In this document: piece by piece, positions 1 through 5,468 of the stretch
Position numbering within the stretch: the stretch's first letter is position 1
How the letters are laid out: the number at the start of each line of letters is the position of its first letter
Source of the DNA: Elusimicrobia bacterium RIFCSPHIGHO2_02_FULL_57_9
Lineage (GTDB): Bacteria > Elusimicrobiota > Elusimicrobia > UBA1565 > UBA9628
NCBI GenBank assembly: GCA_001800015.1
Contig: MGUO01000279.1
Span: 1-11,184, forward strand
Reading direction: 5' to 3'
DNA: 11,184 nt
The notes under the pieces: generated by a model
Told to the model about the DNA's origin: nothing
Database searches by the model: none
Seen by the model: the letters and a program-made list of their open reading frames with translations, nothing else
Position numbers and translations under genes: made by a program

Positions 1-1518
1 TTGAAAGCCGCCGCGGCCGCTTTCTGCCTGGCCGTTTTCACCGTCCCCGCGTTCCCGGCGCAATCCGGCAGCCTGGCTCTCCACGTCAACTTCCAAGGCG
101 TCTTGATGGTCACGGATTTGACGGCCAGTACCGGCCCCACGTCGGGAGATATCACCCTGCAATGGACCGCGCCCCGCTACACCGGCTCGTCCTTGCCCAT
201 GACCTATCAGATCAGGGCCTCAAGCTCCGCCAATATCAATACCACGGGGGATTTCAACGCCGCCCAAGCGCTTTCCGCCTTCTCCACGGCGACGATTCCC
301 GCGCCGGCGGCGGCCGGCTCCACTCAAAGCATGGTGGTGACGGGACTTAATCCCTGCACCGTGTATTATTTCGCCATACGCGGCGCCGACAGCAACGCGA
401 CCCCGGCTCTCGGCGCCTGGCTGCGCAGCGTGCCCCAGAATTTCAACGTCAACAATTTCGCCGCCACCGATTGCCCGGTGATCCGGCCTCCGGTGGCGCC
501 CGTGGGCTTGGACATTCAAATCACGACCGCAACGGCCCGGCTCTCCTGGCTGCCCGTGACCTATTTCTGGGACGGCGTTGCCTTCGCCGATCCCAACGCG
601 CCGGTCGCCGAAGAACTCAGCGCTTACCACGTTTACCGCGCCACGGCCCCGACCCGGGCCGCATGGAACTGGATGGGCCAGGTCTCCACCGGGACTTGGA
701 GCTGGACGGATTTAAGCAGCGGATCCAAATACTACTACAAAGTCAGGGCTCAAAACAGCTCCGCATTCTCGGCGGATTCCATGATACGCGCCCAGCAAAC
801 CCAAAATATTTGGGTCGTGGGCTATGACGGGCTGAGCACCTTGGAAATACCGGTTGCCTGGACGGTGGCTCTCTCGTCCTACAATATCGCGACCAGCAGC
901 ATGACGGGAAACGTCAAGGGCCGCGTCCTTAAATCCATTAATTTCGACGCCAAGAAATACGGCATTCAAGCCGCGCCGGACATGGAGCTGGGGGGCCTGG
1001 GCAATCTCCTGCTGCGCTTCGACAAGTCCGGCTCGGGAGTCGTCGCCTCCGTCCTGGCGCCCGAAGCCGCCGCCCTGCCTGAAAATTTAAGCGTCTTCTG
1101 GTATAACGGCGGCAAGTGGCTGCAGCTCTACGGCCGGCTTGATTCCGCCAACCAGCTCATGTACGTGCAGACCAAGTACCTGGGGCAATTCCAGCTGCGT
1201 TCGGCCGAGCGCGTCGGGGCCTTTGTCTTTAACGCGGCCGGCGTCTCCAACCGGACCATCACGCCCAATGGCGACGGCAAAAACGACACGGTGGTATTCA
1301 CTTTCGACAACCCGCAGTTCTCCGAGGTCACGGGAAAAATCTTCGACCTCAAAGGAGCCTTTGTCGGCGGCATGTCCTCTGACCCCAGCCTCGATCCCAG
1401 CACCACCTTGATCTGGGACGGCAGGGCCGGCGGGCGGGTGGTGCCGGGCGGAGTCTATATCTACCAGATTTCGGCCGAGGGCAGGACCTTCACGGGCACC
1501 GTCGTGGTGATCAAATAG
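1..1518 (+). CDS. Secreted FN3-domain protein with FlgD/CHU_C-like C-terminal domain
   Basis: A 505-residue exported protein starting at TTG. Residues 1-20 form a plausible signal peptide (Lys2, an Ala/Val/Phe-rich core, then a PAFPA-Q cleavage region), which supports this start, but no upstream sequence is visible so a longer gene is possible. Residues about 36-150 and 165-264 look like two fibronectin type III beta-sandwiches (conserved W55, the YYF strand at 122-124, the YYYKV strand at 244-248). Residues 265-405 form a linker module whose end (VFWYNGGKW) resembles the same region of the cohesin scaffold at 5469. The tail carries TPNGDGKND at 421-429, as in CHU_C/gliding-type C-terminal domains, then WDGR at 472-475 and a final VVVIK, as in FlgD-Ig or T9SS-type sorting tails. 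No catalytic domain is seen. The likely role is surface or extracellular structure or adhesion; the exact ligand is unknown. Confidence 0.8.
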   Translation: MKAAAAAFCLAVFTVPAFPAQSGSLALHVNFQGVLMVTDLTASTGPTSGDITLQWTAPRYTGSSLPMTYQIRASSSANINTTGDFNAAQALSAFSTATIPAPAAAGSTQSMVVTGLNPCTVYYFAIRGADSNATPALGAWLRSVPQNFNVNNFAATDCPVIRPPVAPVGLDIQITTATARLSWLPVTYFWDGVAFADPNAPVAEELSAYHVYRATAPTRAAWNWMGQVSTGTWSWTDLSSGSKYYYKVRAQNSSAFSADSMIRAQQTQNIWVVGYDGLSTLEIPVAWTVALSSYNIATSSMTGNVKGRVLKSINFDAKKYGIQAAPDMELGGLGNLLLRFDKSGSGVVASVLAPEAAALPENLSVFWYNGGKWLQLYGRLDSANQLMYVQTKYLGQFQLRSAERVGAFVFNAAGVSNRTITPNGDGKNDTVVFTFDNPQFSEVTGKIFDLKGAFVGGMSSDPSLDPSTTLIWDGRAGGRVVPGGVYIYQISAEGRTFTGTVVVIK

Positions 1519-1591
1519 CCCCGGGCAAATCCGGCACCCGATAGGTCAAAAACCTGCGCACAAAGCCGGGGACCTGCCTGCCTTCTGGGTC

Positions 1592-1621
1592 TTGATAAAA
1601 ATAACTAATATCCGCTATAAT
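1592..1621 (+). promoter_or_regulatory. Sigma70-like promoter of the toxin-antitoxin operon
   Basis: TTGATA at 1592-1597 and TATAAT at 1616-1621 are separated by 18 bases, a near-consensus housekeeping promoter. Transcription would start near 1628, about 40 bases before the toxin ATG. The -10 lies inside the left arm of the inverted repeat 1609-1641. Confidence 0.75.
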
Positions 1622-1641
1622 CAATGGGTAAGTAGCGGATA
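1609..1641 (+). promoter_or_regulatory. Inverted-repeat operator over the TA promoter -10
   Basis: TATCCGCTA (1609-1617) and TAGCGGATA (1633-1641) are perfect 9-base inverted arms with a 15-base spacer. The left arm overlaps the -10 box and the right arm lies just past the predicted transcription start. This is the geometry expected for autorepression by the ribbon-helix-helix antitoxin encoded at 1985, as is known for BrnA-type antitoxins. The binding itself is inferred. Confidence 0.65.
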
Positions 1642-1668
1642 AGTAAAGGCGGCTTCAAAATTTATTAG

Positions 1669-2016
1669 ATGAAAATTGTTCCAGATTCGGAAGCTGCCAG
1701 ACGGATTGAAGATTTCGAACCTTTAGGGCATAACTTTGATTGGGATGAGGGGAATGAAAAAAAGAATCTCAAGCATGGCGTATCGGATGATGACATTGAG
1801 TCTATATTCAAAGGGTTTTTCTTCTTTGCGGGTCAAATAACTGAGCCAAAACATAGGGAGTGGCGAGGCTTAATACTGGGCAGAGATCTGAATGGGAGAT
1901 GCCTAGCCTTAATCTTTACCGCTCGAGAAAACAAGCTTCGCCCCATTAGCTGCCGCTCCATGAGATCGGAGGAAAGGAGGAAGTATGAAGAAGAAGCCAG
2001 AGAAAGAAGAGATTGA
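1669..2016 (+). CDS. brnT: BrnT-family type II toxin (DUF497)
   Basis: A 115-residue protein of the BrnT family, RelE-fold ribonuclease toxins that cleave RNA and stop growth. The family core begins with FDWDE (23-27), followed by N33 and KHG (35-37), the GR pair (71-72) and the C-terminal RPISCRSMRSEERRKYEE stretch (91-108), which matches the usual I-S-A-R...E-R..Y ending. About 22 residues precede the usual BrnT N-terminus, a modest extension; no other in-frame ATG lies near the core, and the Shine-Dalgarno is weak (GGCGG, about 16 bases upstream). The gene overlaps the antitoxin by 32 bases in a different frame, toxin first, which is the normal BrnTA order. Local GC is roughly 45% against 60-70% in the nearby secreted-protein genes, consistent with horizontal acquisition. 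The family call is confident; activity is inferred. Confidence 0.87.
   Translation: MKIVPDSEAARRIEDFEPLGHNFDWDEGNEKKNLKHGVSDDDIESIFKGFFFFAGQITEPKHREWRGLILGRDLNGRCLALIFTARENKLRPISCRSMRSEERRKYEEEARERRD
1973..1980 (+). promoter_or_regulatory. Strong Shine-Dalgarno of the antitoxin gene
   Basis: AAAGGAGG ends four bases before the antitoxin ATG at 1985, with a second GGAGG at 1968-1972. Both lie inside the toxin coding sequence. The toxin itself has a weak, distant site, so the sequence predicts more antitoxin than toxin per transcript. Confidence 0.7.
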
Positions 2017-2227
2017 TCCTGTAGTCAAGGAGTTCGAGGGAATGGATATAGGCCCTGATCTGAACCCAAAGCAATGGGTTCAGATCAGGGCAAAAAGAAA
2101 AATCCCCACCTCATTGCTTCTGGATCCCGAGATGATAGATAAACTCAAGGAGAAGGCGGGGAGAAAAGGCTTGAGTTATCTCGCCTTGATGAAGATGATC
2201 GTCTACGAAAATATGGGAAGGTACTAA
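1985..2227 (+). CDS. BrnA/CopG-type ribbon-helix-helix antitoxin
   Basis: An 80-residue protein directly downstream of and overlapping the BrnT-like toxin. The N-terminal half is charged and acidic/basic mixed, as in toxin-wrapping segments. The C-terminal part (about 38-80, beginning KRKIPTSLLLDPEMIDKLKE) reads as a ribbon (IPTSLLL) followed by two helices, the DNA-binding fold of CopG and BrnA-type antitoxins. It should neutralise the toxin and repress the operon through the inverted repeat at 1609-1641. Translation is supported by an exceptionally good Shine-Dalgarno. The coding sequence contains a perfect 17-bp inverted repeat (2052-2091, codons about 23-36), unusual for a gene of this size. 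Family membership could be CopG-antitoxin (PF12441) rather than strict BrnA; partner role is well supported by position. Confidence 0.8.
   Translation: MKKKPEKEEIDPVVKEFEGMDIGPDLNPKQWVQIRAKRKIPTSLLLDPEMIDKLKEKAGRKGLSYLALMKMIVYENMGRY
2052..2091. repeat. Perfect 17-bp inverted repeat inside the antitoxin gene
   Basis: GCCCTGATCTGAACCCA (2052-2068) is perfectly mirrored by TGGGTTCAGATCAGGGC (2075-2091) with a six-base loop (AAGCAA). In RNA this would be a very stable hairpin in the middle of the antitoxin reading frame. It is followed on the + strand by an A-rich, not T-rich, run, so it is not an intrinsic terminator in either direction. It could be an mRNA processing or stability element, a protein-binding site, or a relic of a small palindromic insertion. 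Confidence 0.85.
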
Positions 2228-2377
2228 CTGAGGTGCTCCCAAGCAACTGAGGCATCGCTGACTGTCGAACCGTACCCGGCTGCACTCCGGCCACGGCGTC
2301 TCCTCCGCGCCCCAAATGGGTGCGGTGTCCGACAGAGGAATCAACAAGTGATTTTCGGCCCGGTCTTCCCCAAAACT

Positions 2378-2701
2378 CTATTTTCTGGCGGCAAGCGCGA
2401 AATTGAAAAAGTAGCGGTTGATGTCTTCCAACTCCGTGCGGTACTCTTTGCCTCCGAGCCAGGCGTCGCAAAGCAGTTCGCGCGCTCGCGCAAGCTCCTT
2501 TAAGCGGCGCCTCCAGCGCGGATCCTGGATGGAGAGATCCAAAAGCTCAAGGGCCCTGATCATGGCGCGTTCAAACAGCCGGGGATCCCTGTTTTTCCAA
2601 TGCAGCGCCCGGCTTACCTCGCTTCCCACATTCCCCAACTGCTCTGCCAGGGAAAACCTGCCCCACCCGCCGGCCGCCAGATCGGGATGTTGAGTCTTCA
2701 T
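2378..2701 (-). CDS. Small helical protein of unknown function, paired with DUF5674
   Basis: A 107-residue protein that I do not recognise as any characterised family. It appears almost entirely alpha-helical: an FSLAEQLGNVGSEV helix (residues about 16-29), a long Arg/Leu-rich stretch containing ERAMIRALELLDLSI and RRRLKELARARELLCD, and an aromatic C-terminus (YFFNFALAARK). No signal peptide, membrane segment or metal motif is visible, so a cytosolic helical bundle is likely. Its ATG lies 6 bases after the stop of the DUF5674 gene, and the Shine-Dalgarno (GAGG) overlaps that stop codon (TGAGG), indicating translational coupling. The gene converges with the toxin-antitoxin operon. Proteins of this look occur in several uncultured lineages, but that recollection is not a database result. 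It could be one half of a two-component small module. Confidence 0.75.
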   Translation of the reverse strand: MKTQHPDLAAGGWGRFSLAEQLGNVGSEVSRALHWKNRDPRLFERAMIRALELLDLSIQDPRWRRRLKELARARELLCDAWLGGKEYRTELEDINRYFFNFALAARK

Positions 2702-2707
2702 GGGGCC

Positions 2708-3055
2708 TCAAGGATGGACCAGCTTCTTGACGATCCGCAAGATGCGCGTTCGAATTTCCGGATTGTCGACGCCTCGCGAACGGTTGTTTTGAGAAGGCCT
2801 TACATTGATCATTGAATCAAACTCAACGAGATCTTTTTCCGGCTTCTCGGGATAAATATTGATGCCCCATAAATGCTGCTGTTTGGAGCCATCCTCCAGG
2901 AGCAGGGCCTCTTCATCGCAGTGGAGCTCTCCGCCGATGGCCAGCATTCCCCGCTCCACGTCCACGGTGGCCTTGACCATTTCGCCGAATTGTTCTTTGG
3001 CCAACGCCATGACATCCGATAAAGAAATCGGCTCTTTCAGAATGCGTATTTCCAT
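2708..3055 (-). CDS. DUF5674 family protein
   Basis: A 115-residue protein matching the DUF5674 family from end to end: the N-terminal IxILKEPISL start, AKEQFGEMVKATVDVERG (21-38), GGELHCDEEALLLEDGS (41-57), the LWGINIYP strand (62-69), EFDSMINVRPSQNNRSRGV (78-96) and a basic C-terminal helix ending RIVKKLVHP. Length is the family norm. Function is unknown. The conserved His/Asp/Glu (HCDEE) and the R-P-S-Q-x-N-R-S-R-G-V motif suggest a nucleic-acid- or nucleotide-related active or binding surface, which is only a guess. No Shine-Dalgarno precedes the ATG; the start rests on the family N-terminus. It is the first gene of a coupled pair with the 107-residue protein. Confidence 0.85.
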   Translation of the reverse strand: MEIRILKEPISLSDVMALAKEQFGEMVKATVDVERGMLAIGGELHCDEEALLLEDGSKQQHLWGINIYPEKPEKDLVEFDSMINVRPSQNNRSRGVDNPEIRTRILRIVKKLVHP

Positions 3056-3159
3056 AAAAACGGAGTGTCGAGAACCGACATTGTACTAATTTAGGCAGGT
3101 GGGACGCATCCTTAAAAAACCGGCCATTCTATAAGTCTTTGCCCGCCCTTAATTTTTCT

Positions 3160-3198
3160 TTTACCAACACTTTAACTTCAATTTAACCGCAGTTTAAC
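3160..3198 (+). promoter_or_regulatory. Four 11-bp-phased TTTAAC boxes (candidate PhoB/OmpR-type site)
   Basis: TTTAAC occurs at 3171-3176, 3182-3187 and 3193-3198, exactly 11 bases apart, with a one-mismatch copy TTTACC in the same register at 3160-3165. The last box ends 10 bases before the -10 TATACT and occupies the -35 region. Tandem direct repeats of 11-bp period placed 10 bases upstream of a -10 are the known layout of PhoB/PhoP-family response-regulator sites, and TTAACA-like units resemble Bacillus PhoP boxes. The regulator is not encoded in this window, so its identity is inferred. Confidence 0.65.
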
Positions 3199-3208
3199 AT
3201 CTGTCCAT

Positions 3209-3214
3209 TATACT
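3209..3214 (+). promoter_or_regulatory. -10 element of the barrel/dockerin/cohesin operon
   Basis: TATACT differs from TATAAT at one base. No -35 box lies at 16-18 bases; the phased TTTAAC repeats take its place, suggesting activator dependence. Initiation about 7 bases downstream falls at 3221-3222, on the start codon itself, so the mRNA may be leaderless. Confidence 0.55.
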
Positions 3215-3221
3215 TACCCCC

Positions 3222-4856
3222 ATGAGCAAGAATTGGATCATGGCCGCAATCCTGCTCTTCGTGCTGCTGCACGCGCCTCTGCGGGCGACCGCCCAGGGCA
3301 GAAGCGTGGTGACCCTGCCCATGATGGACCGCACCGCGCAGAGCTACGCCCTAGGCGACGGCGGGGCCTACCTCCAGGGCCTAAACTCTTTGGGAATTAA
3401 TCCGGCGGGACTGCATTCTGCGCAACCGGAGGTGATGACTCAATACCAGCAGCTCCCCCTGCAAACCAGCCTCGCCATGCTGGGCGCCAGTTACCCCCTG
3501 CTTCCTTTTCATACAACCGTGGGCCTGACTTACTTGAACCTGCGCTCCTCAAATTTCGAGAAGCGCAACGAGTTCGGCGATTCCGAGGGCAGTTTCAGCA
3601 CCCAAGACCAAATGTTCGGCATTCACCTAAGCCGCCCCGTGGGAAGCGCCTATCCCGTGTTTTTAGGCATGAGCGTCAAGATCCTGCAGTTCGCCGTCGC
3701 TTCACAGAAAGCCGGGGCCATGGCCCTGGATTTAGGCGCCCGCTACCGCCTGAGCGGCCTGCCCTTGACCTTGGGCGTTTCCGCCGTCAACCTGGGCAAG
3801 GGCCCGGTCTTCGAGCAGCAGGAGTCCAAACTGCCAACCAGCACTATCTTTTCAGGCGCCTATCATATCAGCGAGTCCCTCTCCGCCTTGGGCAGCCTGA
3901 CCCACGGCAGCAACGAAGGCCGCCAGGAGTTCAGTTTCGGCATGCAGTATTGGGTAGGCAATTTGTTCGCCATGAGAGGCCGCTACAGCGCGGCGCGCAG
4001 CGATGTGAGCGCCGGCTCCGGCATCCATAATATGGCCATGGGTCTTGGCTTCAAGCTCTTCGGCCGCCATACCCTGGACTATTCTTTCCAGCCCTTTGAT
4101 TCGGCCTTATCCAAGTCAGGAGCCGTAGGCTCCCACCGCATGACCCTCACCATGAGATTTGCCGCGCAAGGCGTGTCCAACCCGGGAGTGCTCAACCGGG
4201 TGGCGTTGGGCAGGAAGGGCGAGGGCAAGAAGGATGTCACGGCCCTCGAGCTTAAGAATTCCGCTTTACAAGCCATCAAGAACGGCCAGTTCGCCATGGG
4301 AGCCATGCGCATGCAGCAGGCCCTGGATTTGGAGCCCGGCAATCGGCAGATAAAGGCTTGGCTGTCCAAAATCGAGGGTATTGGTGAAATCATGCCGCAG
4401 GCCCAAGGCGCCGAAGAGGCCATGGCTTTAACCAGAAAGGGCGTGGTGAAGTACGTGGAGGGGGCGGACATTAAGGAAGCGCTGGGCTTGCTTAGACAGG
4501 CCTATACCGCCTCCGACAACGCTCAAATTCTGGACCTGCTCAACCATATCGAGAGGCAGTCGGGCCAAGCCCAGGCGACGCGCAAGGTGATGGGCGGCGA
4601 ACTAGGCTTAAGCTTGATCGAGGACAAGCTCAAGGCGGCCCGCGCCGCGGTTTACGAGGGGCGGCGTGCGGCGGCGGTTAAGAGCTGCGAGGAAATCCTG
4701 CAGCTTGAGCCGCGAAATACCAGGGCCCTGGAGGTTCTGGGCAGCGCCTACTATTTGATGGGAGATCGCGCCAAGGCCAAGCAAACCTGGCTTAAGGCCC
4801 TTCAAATAGAGCCCAATAACCAAGCTATAACCGATTATCTCAAACGACTGCAATAA
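3222..4856 (+). CDS. PorV/PorQ-family outer-membrane barrel with C-terminal TPR repeats
   Basis: A 544-residue exported protein. Residues 1-25 are a signal peptide (Lys3, hydrophobic MAAILLFVLLHA core, cleavage near ATAQG). Residues about 30-320 match the PorV/PorQ family (UPF0164 fold): the SYALGDGGAYLQGLNSLGINPAGL opening near 40-63, then repeated amphipathic beta-strands with Gly and aromatic girdles, ending in MTLTMRFAAQ. In Bacteroidota PorV is the type IX secretion shuttle/attachment protein and PorQ a lipopolysaccharide-side partner. After a Gly/Lys-rich linker, residues about 338-390, 397-447 and 463-544 form TPR-type helical repeats (QALDLEPGNRQ, EEILQLEPRNTRALEVLG, KALQIEPNNQ), presumably periplasmic. 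First gene of a tight operon, with 17 bases to the dockerin gene. No Shine-Dalgarno precedes the ATG. Barrel family is confident; a secretion role is inferred. Confidence 0.85.
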   Translation: MSKNWIMAAILLFVLLHAPLRATAQGRSVVTLPMMDRTAQSYALGDGGAYLQGLNSLGINPAGLHSAQPEVMTQYQQLPLQTSLAMLGASYPLLPFHTTVGLTYLNLRSSNFEKRNEFGDSEGSFSTQDQMFGIHLSRPVGSAYPVFLGMSVKILQFAVASQKAGAMALDLGARYRLSGLPLTLGVSAVNLGKGPVFEQQESKLPTSTIFSGAYHISESLSALGSLTHGSNEGRQEFSFGMQYWVGNLFAMRGRYSAARSDVSAGSGIHNMAMGLGFKLFGRHTLDYSFQPFDSALSKSGAVGSHRMTLTMRFAAQGVSNPGVLNRVALGRKGEGKKDVTALELKNSALQAIKNGQFAMGAMRMQQALDLEPGNRQIKAWLSKIEGIGEIMPQAQGAEEAMALTRKGVVKYVEGADIKEALGLLRQAYTASDNAQILDLLNHIERQSGQAQATRKVMGGELGLSLIEDKLKAARAAVYEGRRAAAVKSCEEILQLEPRNTRALEVLGSAYYLMGDRAKAKQTWLKALQIEPNNQAITDYLKRLQ

Positions 4857-4861
4857 ATCAT

Positions 4862-4865
4862 GGAG
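4862..4865 (+). promoter_or_regulatory. Shine-Dalgarno deciding the dockerin-gene start
   Basis: GGAG at 4862-4865 lies 8 bases before the ATG at 4874 but only 2 bases before the ATG at 4868. The spacing favours 4874. Confidence 0.6.
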
Positions 4866-4873
4866 CCATGACT

Positions 4874-5443
4874 ATGAAAAAGGTGAGAATGGCGTTAATT
4901 CTAGCCGGCTTAGGCGCTTGCGCGCAGACCGGCAGCTTGGAGGCCGCGACCTTGGCCTGGGATGCGGTCACCACCAACGCGGACGGCACCGCGATCACGG
5001 ATCTGGGCGGCTACCGCGCGTTCCGCTCGCTCGCCTCCCTTCTGGGCCGAACCACCACCCAGGTCATGGCCGATGCCAGTGTTACCAAGATTGACGTGGC
5101 GGCTCCGGCCACTTCCTTGGCATTAACCGGCTTGGCCGCGGGCGACACTTACTACTTCAGGCTCACTGCCTATGACACCTCCGGCAATCAATCGGGCTTT
5201 AACGTCGATGCCGGCGGACTGGACGTGCAGGTTTCCACATTTACGCCTGTCCCGTCCTTTTCCGCTTGCGACGCCAATAAGGATGCAGCCGCCAATGTGG
5301 TGGATGTGCAACTGAGCGTCAACCAGGCTCTGGGAGTGGCGTCTTGCACGGCGGACATCAATGGAGACGCTCTGTGCAACGTGATCGACGTGCAAAGAAT
5401 AGTCAACGCCGCCTTGGGAGGCGCCTGTGTCACGACTCCGTAA
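4874..5443 (+). CDS. Exported FN3-dockerin protein
   Basis: A 189-residue secreted protein with an FN3-like domain (residues about 25-125) and a C-terminal type I dockerin-like domain (130-189). The dockerin shows two EF-hand-like calcium loops: D133-x-N135-x-D137...D144 and D161-x-N163-x-D165...D172, each followed by VQ and a helix (VQLSVNQALG, VQRIVNAALGG). Dockerins bind cohesins with high affinity, and the next gene encodes two cohesin domains, so they are probable partners. Four cysteines (132, 158, 168, 185) bracket the loops and could form disulfides. The N-terminus is a signal peptide; LGAC ending at Cys16 also fits a loose lipobox, so it may be a lipoprotein. The FN3 module is nearly the same as one in the scaffold at 6276-6571. 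The start at 4874 (MKKVRMALIL) is chosen over the ATG at 4868 on Shine-Dalgarno spacing. No enzyme domain is present. Confidence 0.85.
   Translation: MKKVRMALILAGLGACAQTGSLEAATLAWDAVTTNADGTAITDLGGYRAFRSLASLLGRTTTQVMADASVTKIDVAAPATSLALTGLAAGDTYYFRLTAYDTSGNQSGFNVDAGGLDVQVSTFTPVPSFSACDANKDAAANVVDVQLSVNQALGVASCTADINGDALCNVIDVQRIVNAALGGACVTTP
4955..5250 (+). repeat. FN3 module, copy A (shared with scaffold)
   Basis: Matches 6276-6571 with a constant offset of 1321 bases from the first to the last shared block, so there are no net indels. The first 35 bases (4955-4989 and 6276-6310) are identical, and the end encoding YYFRLTA-DTSGNQSGFNVDAGG is nearly identical. Confidence 0.85.
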
Positions 5444-5456
5444 GTTGTTGCGATTT

Positions 5457-5461
5457 GGAGG
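5457..5461 (+). promoter_or_regulatory. Shine-Dalgarno deciding the scaffold start
   Basis: GGAGG at 5457-5461 stands 7 bases before the ATG at 5469. A rival GGAGG at 5417-5421 precedes a GTG at 5427 that would overlap the dockerin gene by 17 bases. The 14 codons between them have low third-position GC unlike the gene downstream, so the ATG is preferred. Confidence 0.6.
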
Positions 5462-5468
5462 TCATGCG

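Noticed and set aside
1519..1571. CCCCGG / CCGGGG arms with a small AGGT/ACCT pair inside, after the first gene
   Set aside because: The arms are 41 bases apart, the inner stem is only four pairs and no T-tract follows, so a terminator call is not supported.
2052..2091. Antitoxin hairpin as an intrinsic terminator
   Set aside because: Followed by an A-run on the + strand and by mixed sequence on the - strand; no U-tract would form on either transcript.
2145..2471. Minus-strand open frame over the end of the antitoxin and the convergent gap
   Set aside because: It overlaps two real genes, has low-complexity Arg/Ser composition, and shows no family resemblance.
5427..5468. GTG start of the scaffold at 5427
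   Set aside because: It has a Shine-Dalgarno and adds a basic n-region, but overlaps the dockerin gene and its codons have low third-position GC; ATG 5469 with GGAGG at 7 bases is preferred. Not fully excluded.
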